DNA of 64,000 bases from Saccharomycopsis fibuligera x Saccharomycopsis cf. fibuligera (Eukaryota; Ascomycota; Saccharomycetes; Ascoideales; Saccharomycopsidaceae), in contig CP012809.1 of NCBI GenBank assembly GCA_001936135.1, positions 3,211,501 through 3,275,500 of the forward strand. The letters run 5' to 3'. This document shows positions 31,034 to 40,451 of the stretch, piece by piece (positions within the stretch are counted from its first letter, which is position 1; each line of letters begins with the position of its first letter). The position numbers were made by a program, and so were the translations under genes. Under the pieces are notes generated by a model that saw nothing but the letters and a program-made list of their open reading frames with translations, did not search any database and was not told the origin of the DNA.

Positions 31034-32707
31034 TCAATCAAATAATTCGACTTTTCGGTCTGGAATGTTCAACTTAAAGCCTTCTTTATTACTAACCCAT
31101 CTGAACAATGCAGGATGCTGCAATGTCGGCCTTCTAGGTTTTTTCTTTGCTCTGGCATCCTCTTCCTCTTCTTCTTTATTAAGTGTTTTGATGTCTCTCA
31201 CTTTCTTGGCTCGTTTTTTCAACAATTTATTTAAAGTGTCTCGTTTCTCTTCTTCTAGCTTTTTCTCATTCAAGTTCTTTCTTCTTCGAGCCATTTCTAA
31301 TCTTCTGAGCTGCTGCTCCTCTTCACTAAGCATCTTCTTTTTTCTGATATCGTTGGACAAGGCAACAAAACTGTTGTTACCACTACTACCGAGAATTGTT
31401 GGCATTCGATCAGTTGCGGCACGCCCAGTAGGAATGGATAAGCTAGCAGTATCTTCATCACCGCTTTCAACATTGGTTTCGTCCAAATATTTGCGTCGCT
31501 GTCTTTCGGTCATCTTCGTTAGATCTGGGGTGCCTGAAGAATAGTTCTCAAAGTCATCGTCGTCATCATCATCCACCACTTCATCTGTGTCAGGAACGCC
31601 CAAATCATCATCATCTTCTTCCGCTTCATCATCGTACCCTTGTGCACTGTCAAGATCTTGTTCATCGACCTCTTTGTAGCTGACAGGTTGTGCTCGAGTT
31701 CTCCTACCTCTCCCAGACGCCATTAATGCTGGCGGCGTAGCAGTAGAAGATACAGCTCTTTTTCTCTGTTCAGTTTTTGAAGGACTACCCGTAGACTTAC
31801 CACCACGTTTCTGCTTTTTTCTAGATGCTGCTGTAGATGTCACCGATGCTGAAGAAGAATAGTCGTCTTCTGAATCTAAGCCTTTGAACTTCTTTCCTCC
31901 AACACTTAGTTTGAGTTTAAAATTGGAGCCTTTTTGACCAGCTTTTGTAGGACTTTCATCTTCAGGCGCCACAGACCCATCATCATCATCGTCCTGTACA
32001 ACTTCATCTTCATTTGGTAGCACCACATCATCATCATCATCGTCATCCTGAAGTAATTGGTTTGCATTCTCGTCTTCTTCTTCATCTTCATAAGCTTGGT
32101 AGTCTTCTTCTTCGGGTTCTTCTTCATCTTCCTCTTCATCTTCCTCGTCCTCATCTGCATCCGCGTCTGCATCCGCATCTGCTTCTGCCTCTATATCATC
32201 ATCTTCTTCGTCTTCTTCATTAGCAACTTCCTGCAGAGCTTCCGCAGGCTCTGCATGTTCAGCCTCCTCTTCACCTTCATCATCGACTTCTTCATCTTCC
32301 CCTCCTTCACCTTCCTCATCGACATCCTCTCCCTCTTCATCTTCTTCTCCCTCTTCATCATCATCACCATCATCATCATCATCTTCTTCTTCTTCTTCTT
32401 CTTCTTCGTCTTCTCCTTCTTCGTCCTCGCCTTCAACCCCTATTTCTTCATCTCCCACTTCTTCTATCTCTTCTTCACCAGCATCGTCGCCTTCTTCCTC
32501 ATCATCATTATCCTCGTAACCTTCTTCTAATTCAACTTCACCTTCACCTTCACCATCAACATCATCTCCATCTTCAACTTCGACTTCTTCTTCATCATCT
32601 TCCACATCAAAATCTTCAGAATTCATATCTTCACTATTGAAGTGCTTCTTGTAGCCTTCTTCATGTTCACTGGATATAGACGATAGGTCAGAGTCACTGT
32701 AAGACAT
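31034..32707 (-). CDS. IES2: IES2, INO80 chromatin-remodelling complex subunit
   Basis: 557 residues. The first 260 are extraordinarily acidic (long runs of Glu and Asp, with a GEGEGE and an Ala-Asp repeat). A basic Ser/Lys-rich part follows (KKQKRGGKSTGSPSKTEQRKR and GRGRRTRAQPVSYKE). The conserved C-terminal part is PAPA-1-like: MTERQRRKYLDE, IRKKKMLSEEEQQLRRLEMARRRKNLNEKKLEEEKRDTLNKLLKKR, ending HPALFRWVSNKEGFKLNIPDRK. Ies2 helps activate the Ino80 ATPase at nucleosomes. The acidic block is longer than in S. cerevisiae (320 residues in all), so assignment rests on the C-terminal half. Confidence 0.8.
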   Translation of the reverse strand: MSYSDSDLSSISSEHEEGYKKHFNSEDMNSEDFDVEDDEEEVEVEDGDDVDGEGEGEVELEEGYEDNDDEEEGDDAGEEEIEEVGDEEIGVEGEDEEGEDEEEEEEEEDDDDDGDDDEEGEEDEEGEDVDEEGEGGEDEEVDDEGEEEAEHAEPAEALQEVANEEDEEDDDIEAEADADADADADEDEEDEEEDEEEPEEEDYQAYEDEEEDENANQLLQDDDDDDDVVLPNEDEVVQDDDDDGSVAPEDESPTKAGQKGSNFKLKLSVGGKKFKGLDSEDDYSSSASVTSTAASRKKQKRGGKSTGSPSKTEQRKRAVSSTATPPALMASGRGRRTRAQPVSYKEVDEQDLDSAQGYDDEAEEDDDDLGVPDTDEVVDDDDDDDFENYSSGTPDLTKMTERQRRKYLDETNVESGDEDTASLSIPTGRAATDRMPTILGSSGNNSFVALSNDIRKKKMLSEEEQQLRRLEMARRRKNLNEKKLEEEKRDTLNKLLKKRAKKVRDIKTLNKEEEEEDARAKKKPRRPTLQHPALFRWVSNKEGFKLNIPDRKVELFD

Positions 32708-33030
32708 TTCGTCGATACCTTGATAATTGGATGTTCAATTATTGGAATTAAATGCAAATTACAATACGCCTGTGCTAACTTGTATATATTCTTTTGAAAT
32801 TTTGTTGTGTATGTGCGTTCTTGGTTCCTTTGTGTATATGATTAAAATAATTCACTTCCACAAGACGAATAACAAGTAGATATTGATTTATTCAAATGAC
32901 TTCAAAGATGATATTTGAAATATATGACCCAATGACACTCTATTAAATGAAATTGAGAAAGCAACTATATTGTTTTGATAAAAACGCTATAACAATTTGT
33001 GGCTAGATCCTCCTCTGCAATAAGGTGCTT

Positions 33031-33133
33031 CGCGCTATGTAATTGATTTTTAGAAAACTGCGCGCGCACTTTCCGCGCGGCAAAAGCTTTCACTACCCTG
33101 CTTTTAGCGCGGACTTGTTGTGTTTTTCCGCGC
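33031..33133. promoter_or_regulatory. Cluster of CGCG motifs upstream of IES2
   Basis: Five CGCG-containing words lie within 103 bases (33031, 33061-33066, 33075-33079, 33107-33111 and 33129-33133) in otherwise AT-rich DNA, some 325-425 bases before IES2. CGCG cores are bound by RSC3/RSC30-type zinc-cluster proteins and by MBF-like factors in yeasts. Which one acts here cannot be told from sequence. Confidence 0.4.
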
Positions 33134-35635
33134 CAGAATACGCTCTGTTTCCATGGTTTGGCTGGCGGCTTCACACGAAAACATATGTACAAGAAGCGTA
33201 AATGGACTCAGTTAAAATTGATCGATGATGGCAGGTGCTCCAGTCCATCAAATGATACTTGTCTTATTTTGATATGAGTTAGAAGACTTTGCTTAAGACA
33301 AAGAAATCAAACTGTGTAGTAAGGGCCGCTCTATGCAAATTGCAGTATCGGAAGCAGAATCAACAGCAAATAGATTCGCGCAGATGTAACAGAGCCATAA
33401 ATAACATATATGCTGTTTGATAAATAAATATAAGTGTAATTGTGTTTTTCAATCAATTAAAAAAAGCAAAAGTTCCAAAGTGTGGTATTTCCTTGTTGAA
33501 GATCTCCCATTAAGGTATTTGATATATTCCCAGCGTAAGTGCCCCCATCCATACTAGCCATGATGCTGGTTAAAAGGTTACTGCGTTTTTTTATTTTTAT
33601 ATTCTTTTTTGAGGTTTTGACTGAGTCAATGATCTCAACACAGTATACATCAGTAGCGCTTCTATTACAACTTTGCAAGTCGACCAATTTGAAAAGCGGC
33701 AACTCGAGATCAAAATTTGGAAAATAGTTCTTCAAGACAATCAATCCTTCAGAAGATACCAATCGCCTTACTTTTCAGAAATCGTTCAAAACTAGGCTTT
33801 TTGGGCTAGTATGAACTTTGCGAGGGTGAACTTTTGGTACTTTCTAGGAAACTGATTTGATAAAGATATAAAGAAAATAACTCAAACTCTTATGGCGCCA
33901 GCAAAGGTAAGCTTCACACAGCGTATGAAATGTTGTGACTGGACTTATCTTGTACATCAACAGACAAATATCTTTGTAGTAAGGATATGTCATCAGCAGT
34001 CTTCATAATATAGTGTCTATTGAATTTTTTTTCCAGACTCTATATGGGCATTTAAGAAAATGGTATCAAAATTTTTAAATCTATTCGCAGGCCTAGCTTT
34101 CTCCAATACAGCAGCCAGAAGAATGCATTTTACTACAACAGCGCTGCTTGGAAGCGCCATATACCAGAACCGTTTATTATGCTTTTATGTCTACACAACC
34201 AGGGGAAATCGGGGCCCCAACACAGCTTACTGTCATTTTAGAAATTCGCGAGCAGATAAGTTTCCACTTGGGGTAGGGAGAATAGGGGTATACGTACTGA
34301 TTAAAGAATTTTTTGTATGTGCTGATTTTCTGGTACTCGATTTTGATCCTGAGACCTTCAGTGCGACACGCGTGCGTACTCAGGATACATGGGACACATG
34401 GGCCTCCTATTGTTCTTTGAGTATTTTTCAGGCCAACGAGTGATTTAAGATGAAAACTACCGAACACAAAGTTCTACGACCTGCGTGTTTGTGACGTGCT
34501 GAAAATATAAAAGTGAAAAAAGAATCAATCGAAGCAGAAAATATAAAAAAGGAACCTGATGGGCTTCCCAATTCGGCTACTTGGTGCTTGCTTTTGTACA
34601 GGTGCTTGCGAGTCAAGTGAGCTCCTCCTTTAAAGTCACCAAAATACCTAAATTCACAATGGAGCCAGGCCTGGAAACGTTTCAAGTTGTGGAAGATACA
34701 ACAGTATAATAACGGTGAAAAGGCAGAGAGACTTTATTGATAGTGCCCTCCATCGGTAAAAAGAATGGGAGGTATTCTTCGGCAATCAGAAAACAGAAAT
34801 AAAGCATTTTGATGTTAAAACTTTGTAGATTTGGATTTTTCATGCAAATTTTATTTCAAAAACAAGAAATTAGCGGACGAGTGTGGCTGCAACTATCTAG
34901 AAATCTAGACCCTTGTTTTTTACTGTGTGCATAATTGGCATCCTTGACAGCGTTGGGGCAAGTAGCTGCTCTGTGGAGCTAGCATCATTATTGGCTCACT
35001 GTCTTTTGCCACGGCTGTTTTTTTATTAGAGAAAAGCTGTAAAAGCCGATCCACAGTTACTACGGTTTTCCCTGAAATAATTATTCCTGATCGGCCAAAT
35101 GAGCAAAGTTAAGACAACCGTCAACGCTCAACATCCAGATTGGGAAATAATAAACACCAAAGCTGGAAGTCGGGGCGAATAAGCCAAGTTTTTTGGCCAC
35201 GAATCGGCTAAATTAGGAACTAACCATGTACCATGAAAACTGCTCTTGCAATGCTGCGTTAGTTGCGAATTATCCGTACAGCTAAATCACCAAGCATTTA
35301 ATGTTGTAACGCCAATTGCGTTTCTCGTTGTTTTTTATACTCCAAAAACACTGAAGTACGCCTATAGTGTTGAGAGAGTTGAACGGGTTCAACTGGTTCA
35401 AAGTACACAATAAAGTTATTTTCTGCCAGATTAATAGTTGGTAGTTGGATAACTGAGCTTCTCTAGCGAAATCTTCGTTAAAGTGGAAAGTATCCAATAA
35501 AGTGGACGCGGACAAAAAGATAGAAACACAAAACTCTAACTGTAATCCGCGTTTTTTCTGAGACACGCAGACGCACGCGGCTAACATGCGCTAGCCTCTT
35601 GCGAAACCACTACCCTTGGACTCTTCCTGTCCATG

Positions 35636-35671
<36 letters not shown>

Positions 35672-35844
35672 GTTCTCAATTCCCATCATGGCTCTTCAAA
35701 ACATATAAAAACAGCCCTTCTGCGCTTTCCCTTGAAACAAGAACATACTTTCCTTTATATCCTTCTATTATCATTCTCTAATCAAACCAACTTATTCGCT
35801 CGCTAATAACTAATAACTAATAACTAATATTCTAATCTGCAAAA
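33134..35844. other. Gene-poor interval between IES2 and the GPI-type gene
   Basis: About 2.7 kb. Open frames at 33457-33762 (minus, no ATG at the start), 34060-34443 (plus, 127 codons, ATG) and a short ATG frame at 33892 with a possible GTAAGC donor were inspected. None shows a recognisable family. A (CA)n run lies at 35637-35671 and a TATAAAA box at about 35704-35710, about 135 bases before the GPI-type gene start. Confidence 0.45.
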
Positions 35845-36198
35845 ATGTCTAACGTCACCGTTGTTTCCCTCACCACCACTGAAGTTTCTACTTCCTACAC
35901 CACCTACTGCCCAGAATCTGCTGCTACTTCCCTTAACAGCACTGTTCCAGTTCCATCTTCTGCTCCAATCGCTATCTCTTCTGCCTCTACCCCAATTGCT
36001 GAATCCTCCGTTCCAGCTACCTCTGCTCCAGAATCTTCTGCCCCAGTTTCTTCCGTTCCAGAATCTTCTGCTGCTCTCAGCACTCCTGTCCACAACATTT
36101 CCAGCAACAACACTGAAATCTCTTCTGGTGCTGCTGTTAGAGGTGCCGCTGTCGGTTCCGTCGCTGGTGTTTTTGCTTTGGCTGCTTTCTTGTTGTAA
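35845..36198 (+). CDS. Small Ser/Thr-rich GPI-type cell-wall protein
   Basis: 117 residues. The N-terminal part contains the TTYCPE motif found in Sed1/flocculin-type wall proteins (STSYTTYCPESAATS). A Ser/Ala/Pro/Val repeat region (PESSAPVSSVPESSA) and two N-glycosylation sequons (NIS, NNT) follow. The end, SGAAVRGAAVGSVAGVFALAAFLL, fits a GPI-attachment signal with a small-residue omega region and hydrophobic tail. Codon use is strongly optimised (TCT, GCT, CCA, GTT), which suggests abundant expression. The start MSNVTVVSL has no clear signal peptide, and an in-frame TAA lies just upstream, so the frame cannot be extended. The family name is inferred, and a specific orthologue (RBR1/PGA group) cannot be chosen. 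Confidence 0.75.
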   Translation: MSNVTVVSLTTTEVSTSYTTYCPESAATSLNSTVPVPSSAPIAISSASTPIAESSVPATSAPESSAPVSSVPESSAALSTPVHNISSNNTEISSGAAVRGAAVGSVAGVFALAAFLL

Positions 36199-36689
36199 GT
36201 TCTCCAATAACTACACAAGATTCAATTTTTCAAATTATCAACATGTCTGTTTCTGACAGAAACACTTTGTTCAATTCTTTTTGGCATCCATTTCTTTTAA
36301 TTCTCTCACCATAAAGCCAGTATTTTAGTCCGCAGCATTGAAATTCTGGTCTAATGGCAAGCGAAATTATTCAAAGTTATGCTTATGTCCCATGTTATTT
36401 CTATTTTAATTGTACTTAATTATAATTATTCTTATTATTTTTTATACTTCGTTAACTGTTTGATTTTATTCGACCCCTATTCTATATGTTATTTCTAATA
36501 ACTAATGAGCCCTTTTTGCATCTTTTTATACACTCCCATCGTAAACTTCTCCATACACTTTCCAGTATTTATCTTACGTGCTTGTGTTTCATTTACCCAA
36601 AAAAATCATTTAATTTAGTTGTTTAGTTATTTACATGCACTATAATACAGTTTTTATCATTCTATGCTGCAGATACAGTTGCTGGTAAT
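36199..36689. other. Convergent intergenic region
   Basis: AT-rich 3' regions of the GPI-type gene and QRI7. Nothing else is seen. Confidence 0.5.
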
Positions 36690-37985
36690 TTAAGAGCGGT
36701 TAACCCAGCCATCAACTCCAAGAATATGATTCAATGGCCATTTCCTCACCGGCAACCCTTCATTAAGATCAGTGTATAGTTTTGCTGACTCCCACAATTC
36801 AATACCAGCCCATCCAATCATAATTGCGTTGTCTGTGCAAAGTGCTGGTTCAGGAAAATGGAACTTTTCAATAGAAACCTTGCCTGCACTATTCGGAGTA
36901 GAGCCTAACTGGTCCTGTAGCATTTTCTTCAACAATTTGCTAGAGCCTACCCCGCCAGAGCAAACAAAATCTTTGACTCCTTCGAGTTTGCCCTTGTGTA
37001 CCTCAAGCGCAGTTTTTATCTTGTCAGTAATATGTTGGAAAATTGCTGTTTGTATTTGGTAGCCAATAAGTTTCCGCTTCGACAATGTCATATTGTTGAT
37101 GTCATTGCAGTGATATTTTTCAAGCGATGTTTTAACTGCAGTGATGAAAGGAGCAAAAGAAAAAGCTAAAAGATTAACTCTTCCAGTTTTGTTTCTTAAA
37201 GGGTTTGGCAAGTCCATTAATGCAAAATCAGGATTTTTTTTCAACTGTGCTTCATATTCATTTACTGATTTCGATAAAGCTTCACTGCCACTAACGTTCG
37301 AGAACACAAATTGCTCCAATTCTTTCCCCAACATAACACCTTGCATGCCAATAACTCTGGCACATTTATCCAAAGAATCGCCTGCAGCTATATCAATAGT
37401 CTCTGCTAGTATCTCATGCTCTAATACGCTTTTAGAGTACACTAGAATAGTATGACCACCACTAACAAGTAAGCTTAGAAACGGAAACTGCGGAGGACTG
37501 CCGCTCTGCCCTTTGCATTGGAGCCTTGAAATAAGTAAATGACCAAGCATATGATGGACGCCAACTAATGGTCGACTCCAAGCAGCGGCCAATCCTTTGG
37601 CAACTTCAAGACCAACAGTCAAGCAGCCTGGCATTCCGGGACCTCTAGTAACGCAAACCAAGTCCGGTGGATTTTGCGGGCCAATGCCATGCTTTTTGCA
37701 AATTTCTCTAACAAGAGGTGCTAATGATCTTTGATGATGAAGGTGGGCTTTTATGGGAATAACTCCGCCATCAGTTGTTGAGTTGAGTGTCTTTTTAAGA
37801 TGATCAATGACTACTGGTCGAGAAGGTGGAGATGATGGTTCGTTTGTGTCCTGCGGTCTATCAATAAGAGCTACACATGTATCATCACAAGAAGTTTCGA
37901 TTGAAAGCACTTTATAGCACCTTTTGAGAGCCTTAAAGCGACCTAACGCAGGTACTGTGAGCTCTCTTGGTCGTATTCTTAGCAT
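36690..37985 (-). CDS. QRI7: QRI7, mitochondrial tRNA t6A synthase (TsaD/Kae1 family)
   Basis: 431 residues, close to the S. cerevisiae length (407). The N-terminus is basic (MLRIRPRELTVPALGRFKALKR), a likely mitochondrial presequence. TsaD/Kae1/Qri7 motifs are present in order: VLSIETSCDDTCVALID, DGGVIPIKAHLHHQRSLAPL, VTRGPGMPGCLTVGLEVAKGLA, the metal-site motif GVHHMLGHLL, FLSLLVSGGHTILV, the Kae1-type IDIAAGDSLDKCARVIG and the late FVCSGGVGSS and CTDNAIMIGWAG. Qri7 adds threonylcarbamoyl to A37 of mitochondrial tRNAs reading ANN codons. Confidence 0.96.
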   Translation of the reverse strand: MLRIRPRELTVPALGRFKALKRCYKVLSIETSCDDTCVALIDRPQDTNEPSSPPSRPVVIDHLKKTLNSTTDGGVIPIKAHLHHQRSLAPLVREICKKHGIGPQNPPDLVCVTRGPGMPGCLTVGLEVAKGLAAAWSRPLVGVHHMLGHLLISRLQCKGQSGSPPQFPFLSLLVSGGHTILVYSKSVLEHEILAETIDIAAGDSLDKCARVIGMQGVMLGKELEQFVFSNVSGSEALSKSVNEYEAQLKKNPDFALMDLPNPLRNKTGRVNLLAFSFAPFITAVKTSLEKYHCNDINNMTLSKRKLIGYQIQTAIFQHITDKIKTALEVHKGKLEGVKDFVCSGGVGSSKLLKKMLQDQLGSTPNSAGKVSIEKFHFPEPALCTDNAIMIGWAGIELWESAKLYTDLNEGLPVRKWPLNHILGVDGWVNRS

Positions 37986-38477
37986 TACCCTTGTGATAAA
38001 CCTTTATGTGATGTTAAAAAAATCCAAGTTTGAAAATCCGCACAGTCTTCAAGAAATGCACTGTACAACTATGAGTCTGAAGCAGAATACATAACCACAG
38101 CGCAAATCAAGTAACCTTGACACCCTCAGCACTCTAAAATCAAGATCTTTCAAATCTATAAGTTCGTCAACAGAGTTTGACATATCATCTGGTGGCAGCA
38201 CATCTATGGCAGTGTGTATGTAGCCTTGTCGCTATACTGATCCAATATAGCATCACATGACGATAGGGTAACATCGAGTTTTCTGGGTGCGAAAAAATTT
38301 TTTTTTTTTACTTTTTTGTTTCTGGCCGTTCTCTTACTCTGGCCAAAAGCAGCAGAAGTTTCAAGCGAATTTAAACCTTCAGCCGTCGGTGTAGAGCACA
38401 GCAACCGTCCCTCCTTTGATACGACAACGCACCTTTACCAGGTTTATTGGATATATAAAGAAGAACAGAAACTCATC
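37986..38477. promoter_or_regulatory. Divergent QRI7/SUP45 promoter
   Basis: A 492-base gap between divergent starts. An A/T block at about 38293-38309 (AAAAAATTTTTT type) lies about 170 bases before SUP45. No further gene is seen. Confidence 0.5.
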
Positions 38478-39797
38478 ATGGAAGACACAGAAGCTGAAAA
38501 GAACATTGAGATCTGGAAGGTCAAAAAGCTTATTAAGCGTTTAGAATCCGCCAGAGGTAATGGTACCTCCATGATCAGTTTGATTGTTCCTCCAAAGGGC
38601 CAAATTTCTATTTTGAACAAGATGTTGACTGATGAATATGGTACTGCCTCTAACATCAAATCTCGTGTTAACAGATTGTCCGTGTTGTCTGCCATCACTT
38701 CCACTCAGCAAAAATTGAAGTTGTACAACAAGGTGCCACCTAATGGTTTGGTTATCTACTGTGGTGACGTGATCACTGATGAAGGTAAGGAAAAGAAATT
38801 GAATATTGATTTTGAACCATTCAAGCCAATCAACACCTCTTTGTACTTGTGTGACAATAAGTTCCATACTGAAGCTCTTAGTGAATTGTTGGACTCCGAT
38901 GAAAAATACGGTTTTATTGTCATGGATGGTAATGGTGCCTTATTTGGTACTTTGTCAGGTAACACCAGAGAAATCTTGCACAAATTTACTGTCGATTTGC
39001 CTAAAAAGCACGGTAGAGGTGGTCAATCTGCTGTTCGTTTCTCTAGATTAAGAGAAGAAAAAAGACATAATTACGTTAGAAAAGTTACGGAAGTGGCAGT
39101 TCAGAACTTTATCACTCAAGATAAGGTGAATGTTAATGGGTTAGTTTTGGCCGGTTCCGCTGACTTCAAGACCGAATTGTCCAAATCCGATATGTTTGAC
39201 AACAGATTGCAGTCCAAGATTATTAAGATTGTCGATGTTTCTTATGGTGGTGAAAACGGTTTCAATCAAGCTATTGAACTTTCTGCCGAAACTTTGACCA
39301 ACGTTAAATTTGTTCAAGAAAAGAAATTGTTGGATAAATATTATGAAGAAATTGCCCAGGACACTGGCAAATTCTGTTACGGTATTGATGATACTTTGAA
39401 AGCATTGGACTTAGGTTCTTGTGAAATTGTTATTATCCATGAAAATTTGGAAACCATCAGATATACATTGAGAGACTCAGAAGGTGATGAAGTTATTAGA
39501 TTTAATAATCCTCCAAGAGAAGGTGAAAAAGAAAACAAAGAATACTTGATTGATAAGAAGACCGGCACTGAAATGGAAATCATTGACGAACAACCATTGA
39601 TTGAGTGGCTTGCAGAAAACTACAAGAGTTTTGGTGCTAAGTTGGAGTTTGTTTCTGACAGCACTTCTGAAGGTGCTCAGTTCGTCAGAGGTTTTGGTGG
39701 TGTAGGTGCTTTGTTGCGTTACAAGGTCAACTTCGAACATTTGGTGGGGGACGACGAAGATGATGAATATTACGACAGTGATGAGGATTACATTTAA
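38478..39797 (+). CDS. SUP45: SUP45, translation release factor eRF1
   Basis: 439 residues from ATG 38478 ([17 protein letters not shown]). The frame is open further upstream, but eRF1 starts and length (437) fit this ATG. The stop-codon recognition motifs NIKS (about residues 58-61) and YLCDNKF (about 125) and the catalytic GGQ (about 181-183) are all present, followed by the C-terminal eRF3-binding domain and an acidic tail ([16 protein letters not shown]). eRF1 reads all three stop codons in the ribosomal A site and triggers peptide release. Codon use is strongly biased toward preferred codons, and I saw no in-frame CTG. Confidence 0.98.
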   Translation: MEDTEAEKNIEIWKVKKLIKRLESARGNGTSMISLIVPPKGQISILNKMLTDEYGTASNIKSRVNRLSVLSAITSTQQKLKLYNKVPPNGLVIYCGDVITDEGKEKKLNIDFEPFKPINTSLYLCDNKFHTEALSELLDSDEKYGFIVMDGNGALFGTLSGNTREILHKFTVDLPKKHGRGGQSAVRFSRLREEKRHNYVRKVTEVAVQNFITQDKVNVNGLVLAGSADFKTELSKSDMFDNRLQSKIIKIVDVSYGGENGFNQAIELSAETLTNVKFVQEKKLLDKYYEEIAQDTGKFCYGIDDTLKALDLGSCEIVIIHENLETIRYTLRDSEGDEVIRFNNPPREGEKENKEYLIDKKTGTEMEIIDEQPLIEWLAENYKSFGAKLEFVSDSTSEGAQFVRGFGGVGALLRYKVNFEHLVGDDEDDEYYDSDEDYI

Positions 39798-40451
39798 GCG
39801 ATAAACTAATAAAAAAGAACTTGCAAAAAAAAAAAAAGGTGAAAGGGTTAATCAACGGAATCCAGGTGGTTGTAATGATTGTTTTTTTATTATTAGAAAT
39901 GATTCTTTTTATATTTTTCTTTATTGTCTACTAGTTTTTAGTTTTATCTTTATTTTTTTTTTCTTTAATTTTCATTTTGTTTTTAGGATCTTTTTACTTC
40001 TTTTTTTTTTTACCGTTCTTTTTTCTTTAGCTCTCAAAAAAAAGTCGGTGCGCATTGATAACTCTTATTATCTTCATCAATACATATATACGTATTTGAT
40101 AATATTCTATTGCGTACAGTCGACGATTTCGATGTGTAAACGGGATGTTTTGGGTGCTTGGGTTGCTTTTTATGTAGGTAGTGTCTTTATCTTGACAGCG
40201 TGTATCCGCAGATGGGTTCCGGGAATCAATCACATGGCTAATTTGAAGGGCAAGCGGCGTGCCGTTTTTTATATCGGCAATGCCCATCGCATCTCTTTTC
40301 TTTGATTTGCTATTCATTCATTGCATGTCTTTTTATTTAAGAAGAGACATAGGAATAGAGAACTCTGTTTAGCAACACGAGCCTTGCAAGAATCGGAAAA
40401 TATTCTTCCCCATAGTTTGATTAACGATTGCAGCCAATTTAATTGACTATA
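39798..40451. other. Intergenic region, SUP45 to GYP7
   Basis: T-rich downstream of SUP45 with runs at about 39950-39960 and 40001-40011. An 85-codon frame here (40048-40305) starts with GTG and is not convincing. Contains the GYP7 promoter. Confidence 0.5.

Noticed and set aside
33457-33762. 101-codon minus-strand frame
   Set aside because: No ATG at its start and I could not recover a convincing upstream exon. It may be an exon of an unknown gene, so it is worth an RNA-seq look.
33892-34076. ATG frame with a possible GTAAGC intron (MAPAK, then TLYGHLRKW)
   Set aside because: The spliced product would be only 18 residues, and no branch point is seen.
34060-34443. 127-codon plus-strand ATG frame
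   Set aside because: No recognisable domain. Long antisense frame on the other strand. Too weak to call.
40048-40305. 85-codon frame between SUP45 and GYP7
   Set aside because: Starts with GTG and has no signature.
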